From Sinomicrobium kalidii (GTDB lineage: Bacteria; Bacteroidota; Bacteroidia; Flavobacteriales; Flavobacteriaceae): a DNA stretch of 64,000 nt. Where the stretch lies: assembly GCF_021183825.1 (NCBI RefSeq), contig NZ_CP089211.1:4074501-4138500 (forward strand). The letters run 5' to 3'. Each line of letters opens with the position of its first letter. Positions within the stretch are counted from its first letter, which is position 1. Below, one piece after another: positions 28,537-37,094 of the stretch. The position numbers were made by a program, and so were the translations under genes. The notes beneath the pieces are model-generated. The model was not told the origin of the DNA, did no database searches, and was given only the letters and a program-made list of their open reading frames with translations.

Positions 28537-30507
28537 ATGAAATTAATGATTTATTACATCTTTTTAATCAGTTGTTTCGTACCAATATGGCTTTACGGGC
28601 AGCCGAAATCTAAAATATTAGAAGTGGGTGATAAAGCCCCGCCACTGGTTGTTCAGAAATGGATAAAAGGGGAGCCAGTGTTAGAGTTTAAAAAAGGACA
28701 TGTCTACGTAGTAGAATTCGGATTTGTAGCCTGTGTTCCTTGCAGGGCTATCACTCCCCATTTAACAGAATTATCTCATAAATACGCCGGAGAAGTCACC
28801 TTTATAGGGATGCATGTTTGGGAAAACAATAAAGAAAACCTGAACGACTTGAGTTATGTTCAAAAGGTAAAGGATTATCTGGTAATGATGGGAGATAAAA
28901 TAGATTTTCCGACAGCAGTGGATGTTCCCCAGCAAACTACTGCTGATCTATGGATGAAAGCCGCCGGGAAAAGGGGGGCTCCAATATCGTTTGTGATAGA
29001 TCAATCAGGTACCATCGCTTGGATCGGCCATCCAGGTCAATTGGATTCAGTATTAGAGCAGGTCATAGTTGGTACATTTGATGCTAAAGCCTACACTCTT
29101 GTAAAGGAAGAGAAAAAACAGTTGGAGATGAAATATCGGTTAAAGCTTGGTGATCCGGCTCCTGCCTTATCAGTATCAAAATGGATCAAAGGTAAACCCG
29201 TAATTGCATTAAAAGAGGGAGAGGTTTACCTTATTGTTATTACTCCCGAAATGATGGAATTGAATGCGAGAAAGAATATTCCACTATTAACGAAAATAGC
29301 TCGAAAATTCAGAGATCAGGTTACTGTTATAGGAGTATACTCTGAAGGAACTAGTCAAGAACAAGAGGTAGTTGATTTTGTAGAAGAGCTTGGTGATCAA
29401 ATCGATTATCCAGTAGCAATAGACGATCCTGATCGAACAATGTACCAATCTTGGAATCGGGCAGCTAAAAAAGGAGGTATTACAGGCTATATAGTAGATC
29501 GGGAAGGCCAGATTGTATGGTTTGGGTACCCTCAACATATGGGGGAAGTGCTAAAAGAAACCATTAGGGGCAATGGACTTGGTGCGGGCAAAAAACGGAA
29601 TGAAATTTTTCGGCGTCGCCAAGATGTTCTTAAAGAGATATCTGGCATGTTTGTAGAAGGAAATCATGAAACTGCTTTATATCGTCTGGATAGTTTAATA
29701 GAGAGAAATCCAGAAGATCAAATATTATATAATTATAAATACAATTATTTATTGCAAACAAGAACTAAAGAAGGGGAAGAAAAGGCCAATGATTTGTTAG
29801 AGTGGATGTTGAATTATATGTCGAATAGTTATTTTTATTGGGAATGGTTCTTGTCTGATGCAATACGATCACATCCAAATCCTAACTTTGATTTGGCGAT
29901 TGCAGTAGCCGACCGGGCAATTAAAGAAGCAGAAACTGGACTGATAATGACTGATCTTATACGTGCAAAAGCAGCTATCTATGCTGATTCAGTCAAAGGA
30001 ATGGGAGATTTAGAAAAAGCTGTCAATGTATTAAAAGAAGGAGAGAAAAATCCTAAGATTGCCAAAGACGCAAAAGCAGTATCATTGTTAAGAGGAGATT
30101 TTTATCAATATAAATTCCGAGTATTGGCAGGAAAAAATGATAAAGAAGCAAATGGCTTGTTGCAAAAAGTCTTAAATGATGAATTAGATGGTTTAAAATG
30201 GGTATGGGGAACATTAATATGGTATGCTCTTGAATTACAGAAAACGCCAGATTACAATCTTTTACTCCAATTGGCTGATAGAAATATAGAGGTTTTTACA
30301 TCCGCTACAAAACAAGAACCCAATTATAGTATCAATAATGTAAAAGCAATAGCAATAAAGGCTGATATTTATGCTGCTAAAGGGGATAGGAAAAAGGCAT
30401 TGGAATGTTATGAACGGGCAGTAGTATATAGTAAAACTACAGATGACGCCATGACAATTGACTATTATGAAGAATTGTTGTCAAACTTTATAAATAAAGA
30501 GAAATAA
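28537..30507 (+). CDS. Secreted TlpA-like protein: two thioredoxin domains plus TPR region
   Basis: 656 residues with signal peptide (MKLMIYYIFLISCFVPIWLYGQ). Thioredoxin domain 1 (about 30-185) has the active site FVACVPCRAITPHL (Cys66, Cys69). A second, related domain (about 200-350, again starting LGDPAPALSVSKWIKGKPV) has lost both cysteines; the corresponding stretch is ITPEMMELNARKNIPLL. The C-terminal 300 residues are helical repeats of TPR type. It starts 20 bases after susD, so is co-transcribed. It likely acts in the periplasm on disulfides of whatever the SusCD pair handles. A paralogue follows. Confidence 0.88.
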   Translation: MKLMIYYIFLISCFVPIWLYGQPKSKILEVGDKAPPLVVQKWIKGEPVLEFKKGHVYVVEFGFVACVPCRAITPHLTELSHKYAGEVTFIGMHVWENNKENLNDLSYVQKVKDYLVMMGDKIDFPTAVDVPQQTTADLWMKAAGKRGAPISFVIDQSGTIAWIGHPGQLDSVLEQVIVGTFDAKAYTLVKEEKKQLEMKYRLKLGDPAPALSVSKWIKGKPVIALKEGEVYLIVITPEMMELNARKNIPLLTKIARKFRDQVTVIGVYSEGTSQEQEVVDFVEELGDQIDYPVAIDDPDRTMYQSWNRAAKKGGITGYIVDREGQIVWFGYPQHMGEVLKETIRGNGLGAGKKRNEIFRRRQDVLKEISGMFVEGNHETALYRLDSLIERNPEDQILYNYKYNYLLQTRTKEGEEKANDLLEWMLNYMSNSYFYWEWFLSDAIRSHPNPNFDLAIAVADRAIKEAETGLIMTDLIRAKAAIYADSVKGMGDLEKAVNVLKEGEKNPKIAKDAKAVSLLRGDFYQYKFRVLAGKNDKEANGLLQKVLNDELDGLKWVWGTLIWYALELQKTPDYNLLLQLADRNIEVFTSATKQEPNYSINNVKAIAIKADIYAAKGDRKKALECYERAVVYSKTTDDAMTIDYYEELLSNFINKEK

Positions 30508-30565
30508 TAGTCATATATCATCATAAGAAATAATGTCAGAAACAAAAAATTAAATACTGCCTAAA

Positions 30566-32020
30566 ATGAAAGTAAAACCAAAAATTATAGTATATATAGG
30601 AGTTATTATTTCAATATTAACTCAGACATATGGACAAGATACTACTCTTTCTGTTGGAGATAAAGCTCCCACACTGATTATACAAAAATGGTTAAAGGGA
30701 ACACCGATAAAGAAATTTGAAAAGGATAAAATATATTTAGTAGAATTTACTGCTTTTTTTTGTCCGGGATGTCATTTGGCCATTCCACATTTAACAGAAT
30801 TAGCAATGGAGTTTAAAGAAGAAATACAAGTAGTAAGTATATATACTGGTGAAAGTAATACAAAGGATTCGACTGATGTGAATTACATAGAAAGAATCGA
30901 ACGATTAGTGAAGAGGAAAGGAAGCGGGATGGAATTTACAGTAGGTATAGATGATTATAAGCAAACTACAAAAAAAAAATGGGGAGTATATGCTTACCCA
31001 ACTGCATTTATAGTGAATCGGTCTGGCAAAATTATTTGGATTGGGAATCCCAATCATCTTGAATCTGATGTTTTAAAGCAGGTAGTTAGTGATAAATTTA
31101 ATACTGATGAAGAATTGAGTCAGGGCAATAAGTACACAGAGCACCTTGATAATATTCTGAAGATTGAAAAGAAGGGGGATTATTTGACCGCTCTAAAAGG
31201 TATTGATAGTTTAATAGCCGCTTACCCGCAACGCTCAGAATTATATGAATATAAATTTAGGATTTTGGCTAGAAATAATGATGAACGTGCCAATATTTTA
31301 TTACAATGGATGTTAAATAGTAATGAGAATTATAATTGGACGGGGTTAAGAGAAGATGCCTATCTTCTGTCAAAGTATCCGGACTATGGGTTGGCACTTA
31401 GGATTGCTGATATTGTAATTGAAAATGTAGCATACGATGTAGAAAGCAAGGTTAACGCATTAAATGCTAAGGCACGTATTTATCTTTACAAAAGTTATGG
31501 GGGAGGAAATTTAGAAGAGGAAAAAAGAGGGATTAAAAAAGCTATAGATATTTGGCAAGAAGTGTTGGAATTATGCAATTCTAATGGAATACTTGTTGAT
31601 AAAGCGAAAGAATTTAAAGATTTAATATATAGATATCAATATAAAATGATTGTTAAAACGAATGAAGAAGAAGCAGAAACCTTGGTACAACAAATGCTAA
31701 AGGATAAATTAGAGTATATTAATTGGTATTATTTATTAGACGATGTACTCCAATTACCTACACAACCGAATTACGATTTAGCTCTGCAGGTCGCGGATAT
31801 GGCAATAATCACCTCCCCCATTGAGGCGATGGTGTTGAGTTCTAAAAAGAAAAAGGCTGATATCTATGCCACTAAGGGAGATTTGGAAAGAGCATTAACA
31901 ACTTATCGGGAGGTTGTGATATCTAGTGAAAAATCAAAAAATCAAAATCTTATTAAGCGTTATAAGAAAGCATTAATGGAATTTAAAAGAAAATTTGAAT
32001 TAGAAGAAAATAATAAATAA
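30566..32020 (+). CDS. Secreted TlpA-like protein: one thioredoxin domain plus TPR region
   Basis: 484 residues with signal peptide (VYIGVIISILTQTYGQ). The single thioredoxin domain (about 27-175) carries FFCPGCHLAIPHL (Cys66, Cys69) and shares with the upstream gene the opening VGDKAPTLIIQKWLKG. Residues about 195-484 are TPR-like helices ending in a lysine-rich tail. It is the last plus-strand gene of the SusCD group, and its stop lies 23 bases from the stop of the convergent peptide operon. CPGC is unusual against the CPPC or CGYC of common disulfide enzymes, so redox potential is not predictable. Confidence 0.88.
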   Translation: MKVKPKIIVYIGVIISILTQTYGQDTTLSVGDKAPTLIIQKWLKGTPIKKFEKDKIYLVEFTAFFCPGCHLAIPHLTELAMEFKEEIQVVSIYTGESNTKDSTDVNYIERIERLVKRKGSGMEFTVGIDDYKQTTKKKWGVYAYPTAFIVNRSGKIIWIGNPNHLESDVLKQVVSDKFNTDEELSQGNKYTEHLDNILKIEKKGDYLTALKGIDSLIAAYPQRSELYEYKFRILARNNDERANILLQWMLNSNENYNWTGLREDAYLLSKYPDYGLALRIADIVIENVAYDVESKVNALNAKARIYLYKSYGGGNLEEEKRGIKKAIDIWQEVLELCNSNGILVDKAKEFKDLIYRYQYKMIVKTNEEEAETLVQQMLKDKLEYINWYYLLDDVLQLPTQPNYDLALQVADMAIITSPIEAMVLSSKKKKADIYATKGDLERALTTYREVVISSEKSKNQNLIKRYKKALMEFKRKFELEENNK

Positions 32021-32043
32021 TAGAGATCTTTCTCAGCTTTCGA

Positions 32044-32352
32044 CTAGAAATCATACCTCCATAATGGAGCACAATAAGAATTACCTCCAACTGAAGCCCT
32101 TTCTGTAGATAGTCTGTCGGCAGTAATCACAATACAGGTACATCGTTTGGTCGAAATAATTTCTGTATCGCAAATATAATCTACGCCATATGTATTCCCT
32201 GGGTAATTCGGTGTAATACATTCTAAGCAAATATTTCCACTAACATAATATTTAGGAGGTGTAGGAGGAGGTGATATCCGTGAATTTGCAAATGATGCAG
32301 CGATAGCTAAAATAAAAGCTACACCATTAAGCAAAGTTTTTAATCGTTTCAT
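32044..32352 (-). CDS. Six-cysteine secreted peptide (DUF6520-like), copy 3
   Basis: 102 residues. A signal peptide (MKRLKTLLNGVAFILAIAASFANS) is followed by about 75 residues with six cysteines in the pattern CLEC ... ICDT ... CTC ... YCAPLWRYDF. The cysteine spacing and the end motif C-x-PLWR are shared with the two paralogues upstream, though this copy is the most divergent (Pro-rich after the signal, extra residues before the last Cys). Size and leader fit the small flavobacterial DUF6520-type proteins (recollection). Function unknown; secreted and presumably disulfide-bonded. Confidence 0.8.
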   Translation of the reverse strand: MKRLKTLLNGVAFILAIAASFANSRISPPPTPPKYYVSGNICLECITPNYPGNTYGVDYICDTEIISTKRCTCIVITADRLSTERASVGGNSYCAPLWRYDF

Positions 32353-32404
32353 TTTTTTGTTAATAATTTTAAATTTTTTAATACGATAACTTTTGGTTTA
32401 TGTG

Positions 32405-32442
32405 CCATGAGAATTGGTGTTTTATTACATCAATTCCCATGG
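32405..32442 (-). terminator. Hairpin after middle peptide gene
   Basis: CCATG-GAATTGGTGT pairs with ACATCAATTC-CATGG around TTTATT, a two-block stem starting 9 bases beyond the stop of the peptide gene at 32451. The loop is like that of the hairpin at 32819-32846. T-run is weak. Confidence 0.5.
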
Positions 32443-32450
32443 ATTGACTT

Positions 32451-32756
32451 CTATAATAATTCATGTCTCCATAAAGGAGTACATGCAATTGGATCATCAA
32501 GTGTGGCTGCTCTAACAGATTTATCAATGTCTATGCAAGTACACCGAAGACTTGAGGTTCCTTTAAGAGTGTCACAAAAATAATTTATATTATATACGTC
32601 TCCTGGTTCGTTGGGTATTGTACACTGTAGACACTGATTACCTTTTTTATAATGATTAGGCACCCCAGGCATGCGAACTACTTGTGCAGTTGCAAATGTT
32701 GCAGCAATAGCTAAAATAAAAGCTACACCACTTAGCAAAATTTTATATCGTTTCAT
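32451..32756 (-). CDS. Six-cysteine secreted peptide (DUF6520-like), copy 2
   Basis: 101 residues. Signal peptide MKRYKILLSGVAFILAIAATFATA, then a mature part with the pattern CLQC-TIPNEPGDVYNINYFCDT ... RCTC ... ACTPLWRHELL. The mature part is closely related to the copy at 32865 (shared PNHYKKGNQCLQC, NYFCDT, DDPIACTPLWR). Six cysteines would allow three disulfides. It is followed by its own hairpin, and a 98-bp spacer separates it from the next gene, so each copy may be expressed at its own level. Confidence 0.82.
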   Translation of the reverse strand: MKRYKILLSGVAFILAIAATFATAQVVRMPGVPNHYKKGNQCLQCTIPNEPGDVYNINYFCDTLKGTSSLRCTCIDIDKSVRAATLDDPIACTPLWRHELL

Positions 32757-32818
32757 CTTTTTTTATTGAATTATAGTGCTGAATAAATTTTTACAGACAA
32801 ATTTCAATTTTAGTACAA

Positions 32819-32846
32819 AGAATTGGCACAATAAAGTGCCAATTCT
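32819..32846 (-). terminator. 11-bp perfect hairpin after first peptide gene
   Basis: AGAATTGGCAC (32819-32829) and GTGCCAATTCT (32836-32846) pair perfectly around AATAAA, 18 bases past the stop of the peptide gene at 32865. Followed on the minus strand by a weak TTGT run, so it may be a partial terminator or mRNA-stabilising end. Confidence 0.6.
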
Positions 32847-32864
32847 CTTACTATTGAAATATTC

Positions 32865-33158
32865 CTAAAGTTCATATCTCCATAAAGGAGTACATGCTAT
32901 TGGATCATTCTGGGTAGCCAGTTTTACTTGCTGCATGATATTTATACAAGAACACCTTTGTCCATTAGGAGTTGTATCACAAAAATAATCTATATTATAT
33001 ACATTCCCTGGAGAGTTAGGTACTGAACATTCCAGACATTGGGATCCCTGTTTGTAATGACTTGGAACACCTGGTGTTGCTATATTTGCAGTTGCAAATG
33101 TTGCCGCAGCAGCTAAAAGGAAAGCCGCGCTAGTCATAAAAATTTTAAATCGTTTCAT
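32865..33158 (-). CDS. Six-cysteine secreted peptide (DUF6520-like), copy 1
   Basis: 97 residues. Signal peptide MKRFKIFMTSAAFLLAAAATFATA; the mature region has CLEC-SVPNSPGNVYNIDYFCDT ... RCSC ... ACTPLWRYEL. Among the three copies the invariant positions are the six cysteines, P-N-x-PG-x-x-Y-x-x-x-Y-x-CDT, and the end motif C-x-PLWR. It is the most upstream of the three in the minus-strand operon. The 127-bp spacer before it could contain a promoter and holds a TTCTTGCAAGAA palindrome (33224-33235). Confidence 0.82.
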   Translation of the reverse strand: MKRFKIFMTSAAFLLAAAATFATANIATPGVPSHYKQGSQCLECSVPNSPGNVYNIDYFCDTTPNGQRCSCINIMQQVKLATQNDPIACTPLWRYEL

Positions 33159-33285
33159 GATATTGAATTTTTTAGTTATACAATAATGCCTACTCGGTTA
33201 TACAGGTTTTCGGCTTTACCCTGATTCTTGCAAGAATTTTTTCCATTCTAAAAAAACGCCTTTGTATGGTCAGTATTTGGAAGAG

Positions 33286-34323
33286 TTATTTTAGTCTGTA
33301 GGAGACTAAGTATTGTCCATGTCGCGCTATTATTATATTGTCCTCTATAATAAATTCACTCATTTTATTTTCTTTATAAGCAGGTATATAAAAACTAAAT
33401 TTGTAACTACTATTTTTTAAATCATACATATCAATAACTGAGGAGTTTTCGAAAGTATCTATGTCCTCATTTTTTGCCAATATATTAGAGTGGATATATA
33501 AGAGATTTTCTGTTAGATGGCAATTTTTGTTTACCATTAATGGAGGGGACGACATTGTAATTTTGTTTTCTGAACTTATCTCATCTACCTTAATCTTTAC
33601 CTGGGTGATAGAATCTATGGTATTTCCTTTATAGAGCAAATTAAAATTGGTATCCATATAGAGATATTGATTGCGATAAAAAAATACATATATCAACCGC
33701 TTAGTCCTTTTGTCATATTGGAGTATCCCATCAGTGCTAAAAAGTCCATCATTTCCTTGCTTTTCCAGTAGTTCTGGGAAAACATCTAATTCGGATTTCC
33801 CTTTGGTTACTTTATAGAAGGTATTTTCGAGGTCACGGTTTACCCCCAGTAAAGCAACTGAACTGTCTAAGATCGGTACTGCATGTACAAAGTAAATACT
33901 GTCAATATAAGAAGTGGCTTTCCAATCTCTCGTATTTCCTCGATATATAAATGGAGTTATCCCATCAGTTAAATAAAAGTAAGGAGGATTTATTCTCACC
34001 CGAACGGCCTTATGTGCCAAGATATCATTAACACTTACCTTATGATATGTAGTATCTCTCAGGTTTTCGACATTAATTTCTACAATATGCCCAAAAGCCG
34101 TAGAGTTACCTAAATACAAACGGGTGGAATCCATACCTGCAAAATAATAGGAATTAAAATTCAGGTTTAATGTATCTATTAATTGCAGGGACTCTGGAGA
34201 AAAAAATCTGTCAAAACTGGCATGTTTAAGGTTTGCTTTTTTAGGAGTAGCAATGTGTAAGGCCAATACCACGGAAATAGCAAAAAGAAAGGCTAACAAT
34301 ATTAAGGTGGTTGTACGTTTCAT
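33286..34323 (-). CDS. Exported or membrane-anchored protein of unknown function, propeller-like
   Basis: 345 residues. The N-terminus (MKRTTTLILLAFLFAISVVLALHIATPKK) is a signal peptide or anchor whose leader resembles those of the neighbouring small peptides. The rest is rich in beta-strand patterns with repeated aromatic/Asp segments (YYFAGMDSTRLYLGN, PYFYLTDGITPFIYRGN, LIYVFFYRNQYLYMD), which suggests a beta-propeller like the 6-bladed proteins found near TlpA/MauE genes in Flavobacteria, but no blade motif is certain. It lies between mauE and the peptide genes. I do not recognise it specifically. Confidence 0.7.
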   Translation of the reverse strand: MKRTTTLILLAFLFAISVVLALHIATPKKANLKHASFDRFFSPESLQLIDTLNLNFNSYYFAGMDSTRLYLGNSTAFGHIVEINVENLRDTTYHKVSVNDILAHKAVRVRINPPYFYLTDGITPFIYRGNTRDWKATSYIDSIYFVHAVPILDSSVALLGVNRDLENTFYKVTKGKSELDVFPELLEKQGNDGLFSTDGILQYDKRTKRLIYVFFYRNQYLYMDTNFNLLYKGNTIDSITQVKIKVDEISSENKITMSSPPLMVNKNCHLTENLLYIHSNILAKNEDIDTFENSSVIDMYDLKNSSYKFSFYIPAYKENKMSEFIIEDNIIIARHGQYLVSYRLK

Positions 34324-34424
34324 TTTTGGGATAGATTTATGTTTACTAAAAAATATGCTTCTGTTATTCGGATTTTTGGTTTACTCTTGGTATTTAAATT
34401 TTTAAGTCTTTTCCATTCATTTTG

Positions 34425-34931
34425 TTATTCTACCGGGGGTGCAGCAGTCTCTCCAACCATAAAATTATTCTCAGGCCTGTTTTTTATTATATGTGTGTGT
34501 AATATAATTCCGAGCAGGCCCAATAACACAAAGCCAATATTAAATATCAGGTGTTCTGTCCACCCCATTTTTTCCAGTACACCACCACAGGAGCAGGGAA
34601 TTTCTTCACTAACGCTTAAGATGGCCACTATATAAGCGGTAAACATTACCATTAGGGTAAAAGCGCCATATAATCCGATTAGCCTGTACCTGGGCCAGGC
34701 AAGTAATACAGCCACCAGGATCTCTACAGTAGGAATAAACCAGGAAGTAAAGTTTGCTATTGGTGTAAGCATCGGGGATTTTCCTATATCGACACTAAAT
34801 TTTTGCACATCCAGGAGCTTGTTAAGTGCTGCATATACAAAAAGGAGAATAAACAGGAAGCTGATAATTTCAACTATGATAGTCCTGTTTTTCTGGACAA
34901 AATGGTTTAATTTGGAAGGGATAGGTTTCAT
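34425..34931 (-). CDS. MauE/DoxX-like redox-associated membrane protein
   Basis: 168 residues with four predicted membrane helices: about 14-33, 53-72, 78-100 and 117-140. The second half holds EEIPCSCGGVLEKMGWTEHLIFN, the Cys-x-Cys-Gly-Gly element typical of MauE-like proteins that pass electrons for periplasmic disulfide formation. It is the first gene of the minus-strand operon that goes on to the unidentified exported protein and the three six-cysteine peptides, so those peptides are plausible substrates of its redox relay. Confidence 0.85.
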   Translation of the reverse strand: MKPIPSKLNHFVQKNRTIIVEIISFLFILLFVYAALNKLLDVQKFSVDIGKSPMLTPIANFTSWFIPTVEILVAVLLAWPRYRLIGLYGAFTLMVMFTAYIVAILSVSEEIPCSCGGVLEKMGWTEHLIFNIGFVLLGLLGIILHTHIIKNRPENNFMVGETAAPPVE

Positions 34932-36039
34932 TTTTGATGTTGTTTTTTGTTGCTGGTCTCCGGGGTGTCCGGTATGGATATTTGATGTTTATTGGATATT
35001 ACCGAATTATTTATATTTTTTGTAAACCGGATTATTTAGTAACCAATTTATAATCAATGATTTCTGAGTTGAGGAGTTTTGGAGTAAGGAGACTTCCTGT
35101 TTACTCTATAACTCCTAATCCTGTTTTTAAATGTGTTTCTCCGGGGAGTTTTGTCCTTTTCAGCTTCATCATCATTTCATCATTTTACGGGTTATGTTAT
35201 TTCTTCAACATTCCAACAGGTAGTAACAGTAAATTACCATTAAAGAATTACAGGTAATTTTCAGGAAATCGAATATTCCCCCGGGTCCGGAAGTGCATTT
35301 TTTGTTCTGTTCATGGTGGTCGGTATTTGGGGTTTTATGATGTTTTGGTTGTTTTTTGCCACGGATACACGGATGTTTTGGGCGGTGCCGCGATAATTCC
35401 GGGTTTTATCCGTAAGTATCCCCGCGAACCACCGGAGGAGGCGGGAGCGGCCCATAAGGTTATTACCGGTATACGAGGTAATAACCGTACGGGCAATCCA
35501 CATGGAAGTGGAGGTCAGGGCCGTCCCGCCTGTGCCCCGGGGCGTTAAATGCAGGGAGTGTTTCCGATAACCATGAAAAAATTATATTTTTTGTCATAGT
35601 GGTTGTTGTGCAGGTCGTTCGTTTCATTACCAGGGCAGTTTTTAATGTTTGTTGTTTTTATGTTCGGGGTTATATATTCATATCCCCTTGGGTTCAAACA
35701 GTATCGGGTTAACTACAGGTTTAAAAAAGGCGAAAGGCGGGGGCGGTCGGAGGCCGTTACCGTTGCGGTAGCCAGCGTCCACCTTAATCTACCCCTTTTT
35801 TTATAGACAAGAAGAACGAGACCGTCCCGCCTGCGCCTTGATGTTTTTCATTGCTTTAGGTTTTTATCTTTTGTGTTGTTCTCCGGGTATTGTTGTTTCC
35901 CGAATCCGATAGTAAAATTAGAGTACGTTCAGAGGAAAAGGGTAGGGGATTTACATACTTTTGGTAGGGAGAATCCTTTTATTTGTATCATTCCCCGGTT
36001 TTTCTCAGGGGAAGCCACGGATACACGGATATTTTTTGG

Positions 36040-36090
36040 TTTGTGAGTTGGGGAGTCCTGGAGTCCCGATATATATCGGGATGGAGTTGG
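36040..36090. repeat. AACTCC-type repeat with CCCGATATATATCGGG palindrome
   Basis: GAGTTGGGGAGTCCTGGAGT, then TCCCGATATATATCGGGA, then GGAGTTGGGGAGTTTTGGG. This is an intact copy of the palindrome into which the IS element at 40668 inserted elsewhere. Confidence 0.65.
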
Positions 36091-36118
36091 GGAGTTTTGG
36101 GGTGTCGGAGTGTGGTCC

Positions 36119-36870
36119 CCTCCTAAGGCCATAACAAGGACACGTCTTTGCCGGCCCTTTGGACATGGCAATCTCCCGGAGGCCGGCAACATACCTCTGA
36201 TACTTCGACACTTCGGCTTAACTCAGTGCAGGCAGGCTCAGCAACAGGGATGCGCATCCCAGCCGGGAGACGGCTTCATTACAGCCTGCCCTGAGTTTAT
36301 CGAAGGGTTCGCAGTGACGCTTTCCTTTTGGGCGTTGTATATTTGCTGGTAACCGGGGTTGGTGATAGTACTTTTCTTTGGCTTGGGTATTTTCCAAAAC
36401 ATAACAAGTACACGTCTTTGCGATCCCGATAAATATCGGGAGCGGCAATCTCCCGGAGGCCAGCAGCATACCTCTGATACTTCGACACTTCGGCTTAACT
36501 CAGTGCAGGCAGGCTCAGCAACAGGTATGCGCATCCCAGCCAGGAGACTGCTTCATTACAGCCTGCCCTGAGTTTATCGAAGGGTTCGCAGTGACGCTTT
36601 CCTTTTGGTCATTGTATATTTGCTGATAACCGGGGTTGGTGATAGTACTTTTCTTTGGCTTGGGTGTTTTCTAAAACATAACAAGTACACGTCTTTGCGA
36701 TCCCGATAAATATCGGGAGCGGCAATCTCTTGGAGGCTGGCAACATACCTCTGATACTTCGACGGTGCTCAGCAACAGGTATGCGCATCCCAGCCAGGAG
36801 ACTGCTTCATTTCATTCGCAGTGACGCTTTCCTTTTGGTCATTGTATATTTGCTGGTAACCAGGGCTGGA
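36119..36870. repeat. Direct-repeat array, about 277-bp unit, three copies
   Basis: Copy 2 starts at 36355 and copy 3 at 36632 with the same GGGGTTGGTGATAGTAC, giving a 277-bp period; copy 1 (36119-36354) is a partial, more diverged unit. Each unit contains an ACGTCTTTGCGATCCCGATA block, a TCTCCCGGAGGC block, TGCGCATCCCAGCC, and GTTCGCAGTGACGCTTTCC. Copy 3 has lost two internal blocks. The units are internally palindromic, like Bacteroidota intergenic repeats. Confidence 0.75.
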
Positions 36871-37094
36871 AGTAACACTTTTAACTATCATTGCCAATTT
36901 ATGGGTTGCAAAAACGTTAATCCCACAGTAACCATTTATATTGGTACCCGGAGAAAAACACGGACAGTTTCTCAAGCAACCGAATAACCGGTAGGATTAA
37001 CACGTAGTGCCTAAGTAACCTAATAACCCAGTAAATCAATAACTTACCTCCCAACTCCCCAACTCCAAGACTCCCCAACTCCAAGACTCCAAAA

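Larger units (their letters stand above)
34932..37094. other. 2.2-kb gene-poor region with repeats
   Basis: No credible gene; short frames here overlap repeats. 34932-35270 is AT-rich and may include the promoter of the minus-strand operon. Pieces of the 96-bp repeat core (GCCACGGATACACGG) occur at about 35348 and 36014. A CCGTCCCGCCTG segment occurs twice (about 35521 and 35823). From 36119 to 36870 there is a direct-repeat array, and 37056-37094 is an AACTCC-rich tract ending at the next gene. Confidence 0.65.

Noticed and set aside
34339..34635. 98-residue plus-strand frame
   Set aside because: Antisense of the MauE-like gene; no supporting features.
36110..36987. Several short frames on both strands (60-98 residues)
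   Set aside because: All are translations of the 277-bp repeats and vary between copies through frameshifts.
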